Assembly: GCA_030562195.1 (NCBI GenBank)
Contig: CM060203.1
Location: 12,290,208 to 12,354,207 of the forward strand
Direction: 5' to 3'
Length of the DNA: 64,000 nt
From: Nipponacmea schrenckii
Taxonomy: Eukaryota; Mollusca; Gastropoda; Lottiidae
The notes below the pieces were generated by a model. It made no database searches. It was not told the origin of the DNA and saw only the letters and a program-made list of their open reading frames with translations. The stretch's first letter is position 1; each line of letters opens with the position of its first letter. The translations under genes and the position numbers were made by a program. Below, piece after piece: positions 12,901 to 25,156 of this stretch.

Positions 12901-15900
12901 TCAAATTTAGACACCCGTATGCCTTGAGTTATATTAATTTACAAGGGCTTTCTTTTTCAAATTTTGAAAAAAAATTTTAAGGTAAAATTACATACTGTAA
13001 TATTATCAATGAATAATGCACTTTAGTTAAAATAAAAAAGCGAGGTCACACTTTGTGCCCCAAAATATCATCATGCCACAGTACATTATTTTTTCAAAAA
13101 ATGGCATCAAATTTTGGACTGATGTGATAGGCCAGATATAGTAGAACCTGCATTCAGAGACCACTCGAGGGAATATTCAAAAACAGTCGCTGAGTGAAGG
13201 TGGCCTCTTAAGAGAGGAACTGCAAAACCATTTCGTTTTGACGTTTTGGAAATCATAGGATCTTACTTTTACTCATACATGTATAGTTTCTACTGCTTTT
13301 GCATGCTATCTCCTATCTACCGATGGGATACTCTATTTTGTCGTATTTTATTTTCTTTTAGATACCAAATTTCGCACAGTTATTATCGTTTTCAAAGTCA
13401 AAATTCTCTACCTTAAATCAATAAGATATCCTTCTTTACTTGCATTTTAATTGCCCCGTAACACGCTATATTCCATTTTCACCTGATTAATATGTTTTTA
13501 TAACAACATCCGGTATACCCTACTTTCGCTGTCTGATCAAATTAACGGTAGTCTAAATTTTACCAAAAACGAAATATTGAAGCCTTTACAGTACTTTATA
13601 ATAATTGTCAATACGATGATATCTTTCAATATTAATCAGCAACAAGCTATTAAATTAATCTGTAGAAGATTATCTAATTAACGATTAGCGATAATCTCAT
13701 TGAATATCACCGACGCGTGAACTTGATTTTTGTTACGGGAGATAATCCAAAGTGTCATGGTCGCTTAATTGAGTTATTTTAATCAATTGGGAGTATAAAT
13801 ACATGGCCTCTGGTCGCGTAATGAAGGTGGCCGCTTATTAGTCGATAATTACATTGAAAACTCGTAGGGGGGAATTTATTGTGGTCGTTTATTGAAGGTG
13901 GGCTCTTAATAAAGGTGGTCGTATGAGCAGGATATACTGTATATTGTTTGTATAATGTGTATTTGCAGTAGGTTAATAGTCCTCAAACAGTGCAATACAT
14001 TCAATAATGAGATAACATGCAGACCTCTGGACCTTGTGGTGCCATTATTATATTCTACATCTTGAACTGTTTTCGGCCATTAAAACAGAAATGAAACGTT
14101 GTAAGGTAATGTACCTGTGATTGGGACAATAATTTGTGTAATTCTGGCCCTGGTAATATACCATGATTAATAACATAACTAGGAACATTCTTTAAATTTT
14201 CTCCTGCTACAGTTCCGTGGATTTCAAACTGTTCTTTTATCACGTCTAAATATCCTTTTTTACCCTGAAAAATACCATTGATATACTTTATTATCAAACA
14301 AAACAATACTTCAGAAACATTGAAAGTAAAGGGATTGGTATAAATAACTTTTACGATTTCTAAAACAGTGATTTGCTGATTGGTCCATTTTAATACTGAC
14401 ATTACAAACTCACTGAGCCACTGCGGCTCCGTATTGACATAACAAACTCACTGAGCCACTGCGGCTCTGTACTGACTTAACAAAGTCACTGAGCCACTGC
14501 AGCTCCTTACTGACATAACAAACTCACTGAGCCACTGCGGCTCCGTACTGACATAACAAACTCACTGAGCCACTGCGGCTCCGTACAGACATATCAAAAT
14601 CACTGAGCCAGTGCGGCTCCGTACTGACTTAACAAACTCACTGAGCCACTGCGGCTCCGTACGACTAACAAATCACTAAGCCACTGCAGTTCCATATTGA
14701 CATAACAAAGTCACTGAGCCACTGCGGCTCCGTACTGACATAACAAAGTCACTGAGCCACTGCGGCTCTGTACATGACATTAACTCAAATCACTGAGCCA
14801 TGCGGCTCCGTACTGACATTAACAAATCACTGAGCCACTGCGGCTCCGTACGACATAACAAAGTCACTGAGCCATGCAGTCCAAGACATATCAAAGTCAC
14901 TGAGCCATGCGGCTCCGTACTGACTTAACAAAGTCACTGAGCCACTGCGGCTCCGTACTGACTAACAAGATGAGAAAAACATGTGTACATGAAAACAAAG
15001 TAATAATACAGATATAAGAGTCTAGTCTGGTCGTTATTTTAAGAAACTATACCTGCCTCGCCATGTGGGTTTATTTACATGAAACATTATGTAATAATAT
15101 TTAAAATGTAGCTCTAAGAAGGTTTTCTATGTATACATGATATTTAATATAAGATTTTTATCCATAATAAGTTGTTATGGAAAGTTGTCAACAAGATTTC
15201 TGGAAAAAGGTTGTTGAATTTCGTGATTTAAGATGGAAACAGCTTGCAAAGTAATTACCGAACAGAGTCTATGTTGGTGTATCAAGAACTATACCTGACA
15301 TCGCCATGATGGGTTTATTTAAATAAGGAAGAGCTACTCACTGAAATTAGTATGAATATTTAAAGGTTTCATGAGAACCAAATCTAGAAGGTTGAAGAAA
15401 TAACCATGACTTACTTTCCACATATAGTCATTTTTACCATAAACTACGGCCTGTTTTTTTCTTTTTAATGTTTTAATCATAGAACTATTTAGATGTTGTT
15501 CAACCACAAAACCCATAAAGGAATTATCTGGACTGTGAGCTAAAAGAAAAAAAAAATAGAGTAAAAGTAACATTTAGGAGAAATAAGTAACGAATGAATA
15601 AAAGGATAGGTTATTCCAATGAGAACAAGATAATTATTGAGTAAATAAAAATAAATGGATGAATGAAGTTTGAATGTTCACAAAAATTATACTGATTGAT
15701 TGTAAATCAATATTTGTATAAATATATATAAAAAATAAATAAAAATAAATAAAAACAAAATCCATTTTTATTTAAAATAAAAGGTAAAATCTGTTATTTA
15801 AAACAAATAATTAATAGAATATCAGATAACTGTTATTGTATTTTTATTATTTAAAATATATTAATTTTATGAACAGTTTCTTTTTAACAGAAATAAGGTT

Positions 15901-18900
15901 CAAAGCAAAACTTAAAAAAACATGGTATAAGAGTCCTTATTCAATAACTAACAAAAATTTTGTTTTTAGAATAGATGATTCAGTTTTCTACAATAGTTTT
16001 CAGAATTAAACAAATATGCACTGGCAGAGAGAACAATAGGATCACACTGTTTTTTTTTACTATTTTGACAAAATGTAAATAAACAAATTCAAAGCTGTCA
16101 GTTTGTTTGTGTTTGTTGCATCTTACACTCAAGTTGCCAACAGTTAGTGTCAAACATTACAACTTAAAATTAAATATGCCTTTTTTACAAAAAATCTGTA
16201 CTAATTTTTTTTTTATTTCTGACAGATGTCCTCCATCAGCCACCTTAAACTAAGAAAATAGACATATTTGCTGTTCAATTAAAAAAACTTTCAAATGAAC
16301 TGGCAACATGTGTCATTGCTTGATCAAGACCTTCATCAAACTGTCGCAAGTTAATTAATAAACTAATTGTTATCAATATAATTGTGTTCAGTTAGACATG
16401 TTTCAGATATATATACAATTGACAATTCTCAGCATGGCAACTTGGACAAACAAGCAATGTATTATAAAATAATCAAAACCACAGTTCTTTGAAAACTGGT
16501 AATAAAAGTACAAAAGTGATTGGCAAGAAAAGTTGTAGATTGTATATTCAACTTGAATAAAGCATCTGTTATGATCAGGCTCTCTCTATCTAAATATAAA
16601 TAAAAAGAAATATCTCAACTTACGGAACATAGTGAAAAATTGTTTTGGTTTTAAATCTTGTCCTCCCCATGATGTTAATATTTTATTCTGTTTAGCGAAC
16701 GCTCGATGATTAAAAGCTGGTTCTGTTCCAAAACTGTCTAAAATTCGGAATAAACAACTGAAAAAGATAAAAAAAATAACCTGGTAAACTTCACTCAAGT
16801 GTCAATAATATCATTTAAATATGACATCTATTTGACTAATAACTTGAGTATAAAATGAAATTTATATGCTATGTATTCTTCCAGTGCTACTGACAAGATA
16901 TTCATATGGTATACAAGATGTTAGAGTTCAATGAAGAAATTTAAACATAAACATAGCTATATCAACTATATTTCAAACTACCTGGAAGATCTTTAAATAG
17001 ATCTACTTACATAAATTTACCATAGCCTCCTTTGACTTTTTTTTTAAACTGTGTCAGACCGACAATATCTGTATAGATTATGTCAACAGGTAACTCTTTC
17101 CGACTTTGACACGGTGACTTAGCAGCTGGTAAATGAGACAATATTCTGAAAAGTTAGAAATAATATTTTTCAGTACTTTGTTTACAAGCAAATGGCTGGT
17201 ATATAACCTCACATATTGTTTGTAAATTCCTGAGAAATTATTGAATAGAACAAAAGATCAGATGACACACTCCCATAATTTTTGATTTTATTGTTGACTA
17301 ATTATAAATTCAATTCAATGGGAATTATTTAATTATTTATGGCTCCATATGTTGTACATGATTAATGTTTTTAAGATATGTTTTGTGATTAAGTACAAAT
17401 ACATAAAAAATATCTTTTTTTATTGTCATCTTTTGTTTTTAAAAACTACGTTTTTTATGATTTAAATTGATTCCATGGAAACCCATAAGATTTTAGCCAA
17501 AATATTTTCATTATGTATTTTTCTTTAAACACTGATCTAAATAGCAAGGTGGTTGAGTGCCAACTATTAACAAGATAGTTGAGAGCCAAATATTAACAAG
17601 GTGGTTTAGAGCCAAATATAGCAAGGTGATTGAGAGCCAACTAATAACAAAGTACTTGCAAGCCAAAATTAACAAGGTGGTTGAGAGCCAACTATTAACA
17701 AGGTGGTTGAGAGCCAACTATTAACAAGGTGGTTGAGAGTCAACTATTAACAAGGTGGTTGAGAGCCAACTACTAACAAGATTGTTGAGAGCCAAATATT
17801 TACAAGGTGGTTGAGAGCCAAATATTAACAAGGTCGTTGAGAGCCAAATATTGACAAGGTCGTTGAGAGCCAAATATTAACAAGGTGGTTGATAGGCAAC
17901 TATTAACAAAATAGTTGAGATCTAAACTAGCAAGGTGGTTAAGATATAACTATTAGCATGATGGTTGACTACTAAATATATTCTTTTGTCCAACAATATT
18001 ATCCATTATATCTCCTTTGTATGTACAGTATATCCTTCTCACACGACCACCTTTATTAAGAGCCCACCTTCAATAAGCGCCCACAATAATGTAATTTTGT
18101 AACAAGTTTTCAATGTAATTAACGACTGATAAGCGACCACCTTCATTATGCAACCATGTATTTACACTCCCAAGTAACTCAATTAAGCGGCCATGACACT
18201 TCTGATTATGTCCCGTCACGCGTTGGTGAGATTTAATGAGATCATCGCTAATCAGAAATTTGATAATCTTCTACAGATTAATTTTATAGTTTGTTGCTGA
18301 TTAACATTGATAGATTTCATCGAATTGACGATTATTATAGAGTACTGTAAAGACATCAAAATTTAGTTTTTATAAAAAATTAGGCTACCGTAAAATCTAT
18401 CAGAAAATAGATTGTACTGGATGTTGTTATAAAAATATTATTATAGGTGAAAATAGATTAACGTGTGTTATCAGCAATTAAGATACAAGTAAAGATAATA
18501 TTTCATTGATTTACGGCACAGAATTTTGACATTAAAAACGATATGTTCCTGTGAAAACTTTTGGTTTGAAAAGGATAAAAAAAACGACAGAATTGGGTAT
18601 CACGTCGTTTCGGTAGATCGGAGACAGTGTATAAAAGCGCTAAAAACATAACTTCACATGAATGAGTAAAAAGTAAGATTCTATCATTTCAAAAATGTCA
18701 AAACAAAATGGTCTTGCATATCCTCTCCTAAGAGACCACCTTCACTCAGCGACCGTTTTTGAATATTCCCTTGAGTGGTCTCTGAATACAGGTTCTACTG
18801 TATATATTCAAAACATCAGATATACAATTTTACAATTTATCACACTGCATACAAACATTTCTAACTATCTAAACTATTTAACTCTTATATGTTTTAGAAA

Positions 18901-21900
18901 TACAAATGAATGGAAGTTTAATACAATGAACCCATGCTGATGAAAACAAGAGGAGTGTGTCGTGTTAAATTCTACTTCATTGTTATTGTTATATATTATT
19001 TATACAATCAATATTCAATCTTCTCTTACCTAGATCTTATCTTAATTCCTCAAATAAAACAACCTTATTTATAATCACTGTTATAATAACTAACTGTAAA
19101 TTTTGCTTTGTTTTCAAATCCAATCACGCAACTTTCATCACGAACGATTTAATCAAAAACTTTTAGAACTTTTAAGACAAAGACAAACGTTCCAGACTAT
19201 CAATAGCAATTTTCAAACTACCCCAGGTATTGAGCATTAAAAAAAATATATAATAAATTATAGTATTGATATATTTTTAATAATTAAATTTAACCTAAGT
19301 AATCCTAGATTGTTTTAATATATTCGCATTGCAAGACTTATTTAAGAATTAAATGATGGTCTCATTAGCATTATTGGTGTGTAAATGCAATAGATCACGT
19401 GGCAAACGGAATAAATAATGAACGTTTAATTCTTATATACATGTTTTTGATACTATTATAAATATAAATTTGTTGTTTTATATGAAATTGATACAAATCT
19501 TACAAGGCGTCATCTATGTGCCTTGTCATAGCATCACGTGACAAACTACAGTTTATTGAAAAATAAACGCCAGTTAGCATAATGGGTTCATTGAAGGAAA
19601 TGATTTTAGAAATGTAAATATTATATCATATTGTTATAATTGTGACCTATTCCATTAAGTATTATGATTTAAGTAATTCAGAATTATAAATAGTTTACTT
19701 ACGCAACAAGTTGTTCAACTTCGCTAGTAATCTGTAGATCATGACCCAGTAGATAAAGGGTAGTTATTAGATCACTCCATTGCACCAATTCTCCCAATGG
19801 TCCACCTATAGTAAGAATATTAGCTATAATCTATTTCAACATCTTTGTTTTATTTCATGACTTACACTATATAAGTTCTGGAAATTTACTTTAAATTAAA
19901 GATGTATTACAATATCTTAGTGTTTTGTCAATGACTACTTTATGCTAAAACCTTTAATAAATAGATTACGGTAACTTATACAAACTGGACATTAAAACAT
20001 GTCATAAAAACATCTAAGTCAACATAAATCTCATTATATAATATCTAGTTTACCTTTGAACTGATTTTCAGCAAATTTCCAACCCGATTGTTTTGATAGA
20101 AGACCTAAATGTACCAATATCTGAAAACACAAACATCATATTAAAGATATATATTTTATGAAGTGTAAAAATAACATCAGAAGGCCTATATATACATGTA
20201 CAAGAGATTGGTAATACACGGCTCAATGTGATAATGGTGGTGGAATGATATCATACATAGTATAAAAATGTTACAAAATAATTGTGTCTTTTGTCTTATG
20301 CCATAATTGTCATCAGCTAATTCAAATGGCTGAATGTGCAAACGACAAGTTAAAACTTACTTTTTTCTTTGGCCTCTTGGCCATGGCCATATTTTTATTG
20401 AGATTCGTAGCTGCTGCCGACCAATTATCCCACATTCGGGTAATTCTCATTCGAATCCATGCATAACCTTGACGTTCATTTGGATCAACCAATTGTTTCA
20501 TCAAAACACTTAAATTAGTTTTCATTTCAGCCTGAATAAGAAACAAGGTTTGACTGAAAATAACTATCTTTACATAAGTTGACTCCAGTGGTATTGTGCT
20601 ATGTTTTATGTCATGGCATAAAGTACCGTAACCGAAAGGTCAAATTACGATAGTTTTGAAAGTATAGTAAGTGCCAACTGATCAACTGGATATAGAAAGT
20701 GTAGTTTCCTTACAAAATTAATTGGATTATGATCTCTTAGCTTTATTTTCTTCGAACCACTCCAAGCTTTCTTTGGACAAAATCCTTCAACCTAGTAAGA
20801 AAATAAAAATAATTGACTGAAAGTGAAAGAATTTACTGTAACAAATATATATGACGAATGACGAAGATGTCCCAGAGGACATTGGGTGAGGTCAAATCTA
20901 GTGTTAGTGTTTCGTGTTAGTGTTTCACAGTTAATTTGGTGTTATAATACAGTGTACTCTGAGTAATCTGACATATATCAGGACCACAAAAAAATGTCGG
21001 ATTTGCGAGTAAGTCGGATTACTCAGAGTGTACTGTATATTAACATGAAGAATGAGTTCAAATTTCCTGTTATGTGATGGTGTTAACAATAACATGGAAC
21101 ACTAACATGAGATTTGACCTCACCCAATGTTACATTAAGACAAAAATGAACAGAAATATTTCTTAGATAAGCTTTTTGTATAGGCCAATCAGATGATTCA
21201 AGAACAGAGCTCAAATGTTTCACCTTTAACCTCATGGCTATTTATAGTATTATTTAGGTAAATGATAGTATACCCACCTCGCTCAGATACATAATAAAAG
21301 AACAATCAGACCCATCCACCCCATATGATGCGTAACATTTATCTGATTTCCACATAGACTTCATCCACTGAAACAAAACAGACATTTAAAGTTTCATTAT
21401 ACATTATTCATATACATCAATTTTCAACCTTTCAGGCAAGACGCCATAAGATTTTAACCGTGCTTAATTAAATATTCATTAGAGCAAAAAATCATGAATT
21501 TGCAGAATCTAAAGACAAAAGTTTCCATTTGCGCCTTGATGGAATTCATATTGAATATTTTAATCATGAACTGACATATTTCAATCATATACTTTTAATG
21601 ATAATTCCAGATTCATAAATCAATTAGCTTATGAACTGGGATTGTTTATGGGTGACTAAATTTTCAGTTTTTTAGCCCCAATATTTTGTGAACTATTCAT
21701 GTTTTCATCAAACTTACATTCATTTTACTAACACAGTTAGGATAAAGTTTCTTGTCCTCTTCAGTTAATACACATTCTTCTTTAATACCTAATATCAAAT
21801 CTAATACAAAAAAACTCATAATTTTAACTTCCCATCAATTTTGGATTTACATGGATCTCAAGGCTTAAATTTCAACAGTCAGCTATAGCACTATTACTGA

Positions 21901-24355
21901 TTAGCCTAGCTGAAAATAATGCCTCTTTGGGACTAAGGTAAGATTGCGTTAAACAAATGATTTAAAGATTTGAATGTGAATAAATGGGATATAAATTTTT
22001 CTTTATCAAAAGACAAATGAAGGATATATCATATACATCTAAAAGTTTGAACTAGATATTTCAATTTATTTTACAGTTTGGCATCAGATATTTAATCTTC
22101 AAAACTTTCCAATTCACTAGTTCAGTGGTATGATCATTGTGTGCATCAATCAAGTCATGTTTTATGCAAAGCACTATCAAGGATGACTACTTATTCAATG
22201 AGTAAAGTAGGTCATAAGCTGGTATTAAACCCTTTGATTAAAAGAACTGTAAAGAGGTTTCACAATCCACTAAACAGAATGATTGAGAACATTAAAAACA
22301 CATCTTAATTGATTTTTCTAACTTACCTTTTGCTTGTAACATTGAGGAGACAGGTGGTAGATTTTTATTCTGATTTAGAGCAAACTGAGAAGAATTCAAA
22401 GAAGTTCCGTTAGTTATGAAGGTGAATAAATTTTCCAATTTGTGTAGTCGTTCTAACATACTCTCTAGTAGAACTGCCATGGTCTTCTTTAAATCTACAA
22501 CCAAGATCAACATGACATCACTGTCTAGTGCTCAGATTACTATTACAAGCTAAACAATAGACAATAGGTAGACAAGCTAGACTGAGACAATAGGTAGAAA
22601 AGCTAGACTGAGACAAAAGGTAGACAAGCTACACTGAGATAATAGGTAGACAAGCTAAACTGAGACAATATGTAGACAAGCTAGACTGAGACAATAGGTA
22701 GACAAGCTAAACTGAGATAATAGGTAGACAAGCTACGCTGAGACAATAGGTGGACAAGCTAAACTGAGATAATAGGTAGACAAGCTAGACTGATACAGTG
22801 GGTAGACAAGCTAAACTGAGATAATAGGTGGACAAGCTACGCTGAGACAATAGGTGGACAAGCTAAACTGAGATAATAGGTAGACAAGCTAGACTGATAC
22901 AGTGGGTAGACAAGCTAGACTGAGACAATGGGTTGTCAAGTTAGACAGAGATAATAGGTAAAAGATTAGACTGAGAAAATAGGTAGAAAGCTAGACTGAT
23001 ACAGTGGGAGACAAGCTAGACTGAGACAATGGGTGGACAAGTTAGACAAAGATAATAAGTAGACAAGCTAGACTAAGATTATAGGTAGATATGCTAGACT
23101 GAGATAATAGGTAGACAAGCTAGACTGAGATAATAGGTAGACAAGCTAAACTGACAAACTAGGTAGACATGCTTGACTAAGGTACTGGTAATAGGTGGAC
23201 AAGCTTGACTGAGGTAATAGGTAGACAAGCTAAATTGAAAAACTAGGCAGACAAGCTTGACTGAGGTAATTGGTAGACAAGCTTGACTGAAGTAATTGGT
23301 AGACAAGCTTGACAGAGGTAATAGGTAGACAAGCTTGACTGAGGTAAAAGGTAGACAAGCTTGAATGAGGTAATAGGTAGATATGCTAGACTGAGATAAT
23401 AGGTAGACAAGCTAGACTGAAATAATAGGTAAACATGCTTGACTAAGTTACTGGTAATAGGTAGACAAGCTTGACTGAGGTAATAGGTAGACAAGCTAAA
23501 TTGAAAAACTAGGCAGACAAGCTTGACTGAGGTAATTGGTAGACAAGCTTGACTGAAGTAATTGGTAGACGAGCTTGACAGAGGTAATAGGTAGACAAGC
23601 TTGACTGAGGTAAAAGTAGACAAGCTTGAATGAGGTAATAGGTAGACAAGCTCGACTGAGGTAAAAGGTAGACAAGTTAAATTGAAAAACTAGTAGACAA
23701 GCTTGACTGAGGTAATAGGTAGACAAGCTTGACTGACAAACTAGGTAGAGTTTCTGGAAATAGGTTAACACAGTAGGTTTGAGATAAGCTACTTACCGTA
23801 AGCAGTAAACCTGCCAGCGTATGGTCCGTCCACAATATCTCCATTTTCATTTGCTAATGCTTTCACATAATCTTCACTCAATCGGATAATCTCCATCTGA
23901 AGTAAAAATGTTCACTGATAATTCTGATTCTCTTTGGCAGGTTCTGTTTCTCTACAGCTGACTACATCTCCATTTCAACAATATGTTTTGATCTATAGAT
24001 CTTCATTAGGGATTTTTCAGTCAATTGTGACTCAAAAGGTTAGTTGTCTTTATCAGTATCCATGGTCACATGTAAAAATACCTTCAAAAAATGACATTGA
24101 GAGCCTTGTTTTAAAGTTTAGAAATTAAAAACTTCATTCTAGGTAATAAGAATATTTTCTCAACTAATAGTTGATTAAACTGTACCTACTCACCTTGAGG
24201 ACCTCACTTTCTTTCTGTGGTCTGTCATTAAAAGTTAATGAAACATTTACCAAGGTGACACACCATATGAGAACTACTACTAATATAACTGCTAACACCC
24301 GGCGGGAATACAGGCTTCGCAGTAGCAGACGGCCGTATCGCATGGCTCTGATCAT
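9959..24355 (-). CDS. MGAT5: MGAT5 orthologue: alpha-1,6-mannosylglycoprotein 6-beta-N-acetylglucosaminyltransferase (GnT-V)
   Basis: Golgi type II membrane enzyme of family GT18. It adds beta-1,6-linked GlcNAc from UDP-GlcNAc to the alpha-1,6 mannose of N-glycans, opening tri- and tetra-antennary branches. Coding exons in gene order: 24355-24194, 23896-23797, 22494-22327, 21788-21718, 21367-21278, 20791-20714, 20531-20361, 20120-20054, 19805-19703, 17145-17011, 16757-16624, 15539-15415, 14264-14115, 12785-12639, 11557-11438, 10949-10766 and 10218-9959. Introns are GT-AG; lengths sum to 2265 nt (754 aa plus TGA; human is 741). Visible features: basic cytosolic tail, membrane anchor about residues 20-36, stem with ADDED family words IVDGPYAG and LKKTMAVLLE, basic KRPKKK at 275-280 (human has KRKRKK here), GGPLGEL, LDSFGTEPAFNH, PDNSFMGFVVEQHLNSS, GLGFPYEGPAPLEAIANG (about 522-539, nucleotide-sugar site), and a cysteine-rich end (CPCRSYIKGQIALCIGC). 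No frameshift or missing exon. Secure. Confidence 0.97.
11683..11950. mobile_element. Foldback element with a hammerhead-like hairpin in its loop
   Basis: Arms of about 42 bp (about 11683-11726 and 11782-11825) are inverted copies with a few mismatches; both contain CTAACCAGAGAAAA on the outer side and TGTGGAAG on the inner side. The loop, read on the minus strand, has UGAUGAAGGGUC-CUUAU-GACCCGAAA. A related single-arm copy is at about 54325-54430. The right flank to 11950 (TTTAACGTCCTATCTAGTCC onward) looks like part of the same dispersed unit but I cannot prove it. In an MGAT5 intron (between the 11438-11557 and 12639-12785 exons). Confidence 0.6.
13139..13941 (+). mobile_element. 0.8-kb inverted-terminal-repeat element, copy 1
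   Basis: Left end TAGTAGAACCTGCATTCAGA is matched in inverse by the right end (CAGGATATACTGTA): imperfect TIRs of the form TACAGTANANCCTGC followed by GACCAC. Subterminal GAAGGTGG and GACCACC words repeat on both sides. No coding capacity seen. A second copy in opposite orientation lies at 18024-18802, also in an MGAT5 intron, and the two agree over the whole length with indels. Confidence 0.8.
14400..14965. repeat. Minisatellite, 38-bp unit, about 15 copies
   Basis: The unit contains TCACTGAGCCACTGCGGCTC and CGTACTGACATAACAAA. The right half has shortened units with small deletions (ACTGC to ATGC). It is more GC-rich than the surrounding intron. It lies between the 14115-14264 and 15415-15539 exons of MGAT5, starting about 136 bp upstream (in gene sense) of the former. 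Confidence 0.95.
15560..16600. other. MGAT5 intron, AT-rich
   Basis: Between the 15415-15539 and 16624-16757 exons. Homopolymer-rich AT sequence; no repeat unit or ORF worth reporting. Confidence 0.7.
17535..17965. repeat. Minisatellite, about 26-bp unit, about 16 copies
   Basis: The core is AACAAGGTGGTTGAGAGCCA plus ACTATT, with variants AAATATT and ACTATTAGC. In the MGAT5 intron between the 17011-17145 and 19703-19805 exons, about 60 bp from the TIR element at 18024. Confidence 0.93.
18024..18802 (-). mobile_element. 0.8-kb inverted-terminal-repeat element, copy 2 (inverted relative to copy 1)
   Basis: Begins TACAGTATATCCTTCTCACA and ends CAGGTTCTACTGTA. Read on the minus strand it follows the copy at 13139-13941 almost word for word (GAGACCACTCAAGGGAATAT, then GAATATTCAAAAACGGTCGC). 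No transposase. Non-autonomous; the superfamily is not assigned. TA-rich flanks fit a TA target, but the exact ends are uncertain. Confidence 0.8.
20880..21129. mobile_element. Nested MITEs: outer foldback with an inner TA-flanked element
   Basis: Outer arms CATTGGGTGAGGTCAAATCT (20880-20899) and its exact reverse complement (21110-21129) frame about 250 bp; similarity continues inwards imperfectly. Inside, at 20950-21035, lies an 86-bp element starting CAGTGTACTCTGAGTAATC and ending GGATTACTCAGAGTGTACTG, flanked by TA on both sides. The inner ends resemble pogo/Tigger-type CAGT termini; that assignment is inference. In the MGAT5 intron between the 20714-20791 and 21278-21367 exons. Confidence 0.75.
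22550..23757. repeat. Minisatellite, 26-bp unit, about 45 copies
   Basis: The unit is close to GACAATAGGTAGACAAGCTA plus GACTGA. There are several variant classes (GCTTGACTGAGGTAAT, GCTAAATTGAAAAACTAG) and a near-duplicated segment of about 250 bp (about 23165-23350 and 23430-23625), so the array grew partly by larger duplications. It fills the MGAT5 intron between the 22327-22494 and 23797-23896 exons. Repetitive minus-strand ORFs at 23094-23771 are artefacts. Confidence 0.95.
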
Positions 24356-24370
24356 TCTTCATACCACAAC
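24356..24370 (-). other. 5' UTR part of the MGAT5 first coding exon
   Basis: An acceptor (TTACAG, AG at 24371-24372) lies 15 bp upstream of the MGAT5 ATG. This suggests that transcription starts further right and that at least one non-coding exon is spliced to this point. Candidate non-coding exons with good donors are near 27143 and 37037. Confidence 0.45.
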
Positions 24371-24791
24371 CTGTAATCAAAATTTAAAACCTTTTTACTT
24401 ACATTGAGCTTGTTTATCCCTAGAAAAAATACCATAGTCAAGAAAGAAAGAAAGAAAACACATCAGAGAAGAAACTTACTTAGATTTCTATTGCGATAAA
24501 TTTGTTAAATCTCAAGTTCTAAACACCAATATGAAATCCCGCTGTATGAATATCAATATAAAATATCTATAACCTATGTTGACAGCTTGTAGTGTCATGA
24601 AAGCTATATATCATATTACAAGTCAATAAAGCAAGACAATTCTACTCAATAAATTAAATCTTAATTTACACATTTGAAATTATAGAAACGGATGGTGTGC
24701 TGTGAATACTCATAATCTGCCTTATCACCACTCTATTTTACCCTAAAATAAAATCAACTTCAAAAGTCATAAAATTTTTTTGAAAACACAT

Positions 24792-25156
24792 TAACCATGT
24801 TTCCACTTGGCCAAAGAGCTGGCTTTAAGCTAGCTTTTCTGTGTTTCCACTTGTTAAATTGCTGAACCATTATGGTTTGGGAACCGAAAAACTCCCTTTT
24901 TGCGTTCGGCAATTTATGGGGGGCCAAAATGAAAGCTAGCTTTAAAGCCGGCTTTTTAAACAAGTCAATTGAGAAGTACTAATATTATGGTCTCACGCGC
25001 AACATCGGTAGTCTTGTACATCGCGACCTGTCAATAATGTGCCTCTTTTTTGATCGAGACTAAAGTGGTTTGGGAACCAGATTAACTCAGTGGAAACACA
25101 GCATGTTCAGCAATAAAGCTGGCTTTACTTCACAATTTTTAGTGGAAACACAGTTA
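24792..25156. mobile_element. MITE with GTGTTTCCACT-type terminal repeats
   Basis: Left end TAACCATGTTTCCACTT and right end AGTGGAAACACAGTTA form 16-bp inverted termini with two mismatches, 365 bp apart. Inner copies of AAAGCTGGCTTTA-like words and two more GTGGAAACACAG/GTGTTTCCACTTG words occur inside. No ORF. It resembles hAT-type small elements; the family is not proven. Confidence 0.65.

Noticed and set aside
14400..14965. CRISPR-like regularly spaced repeats
   Set aside because: The units are contiguous tandem copies without unique spacers, in a eukaryotic intron.
23094..23771. Three overlapping repetitive minus-strand ORFs inside an MGAT5 intron
   Set aside because: Produced by the 26-bp minisatellite; frame shifts between units and no exon structure.
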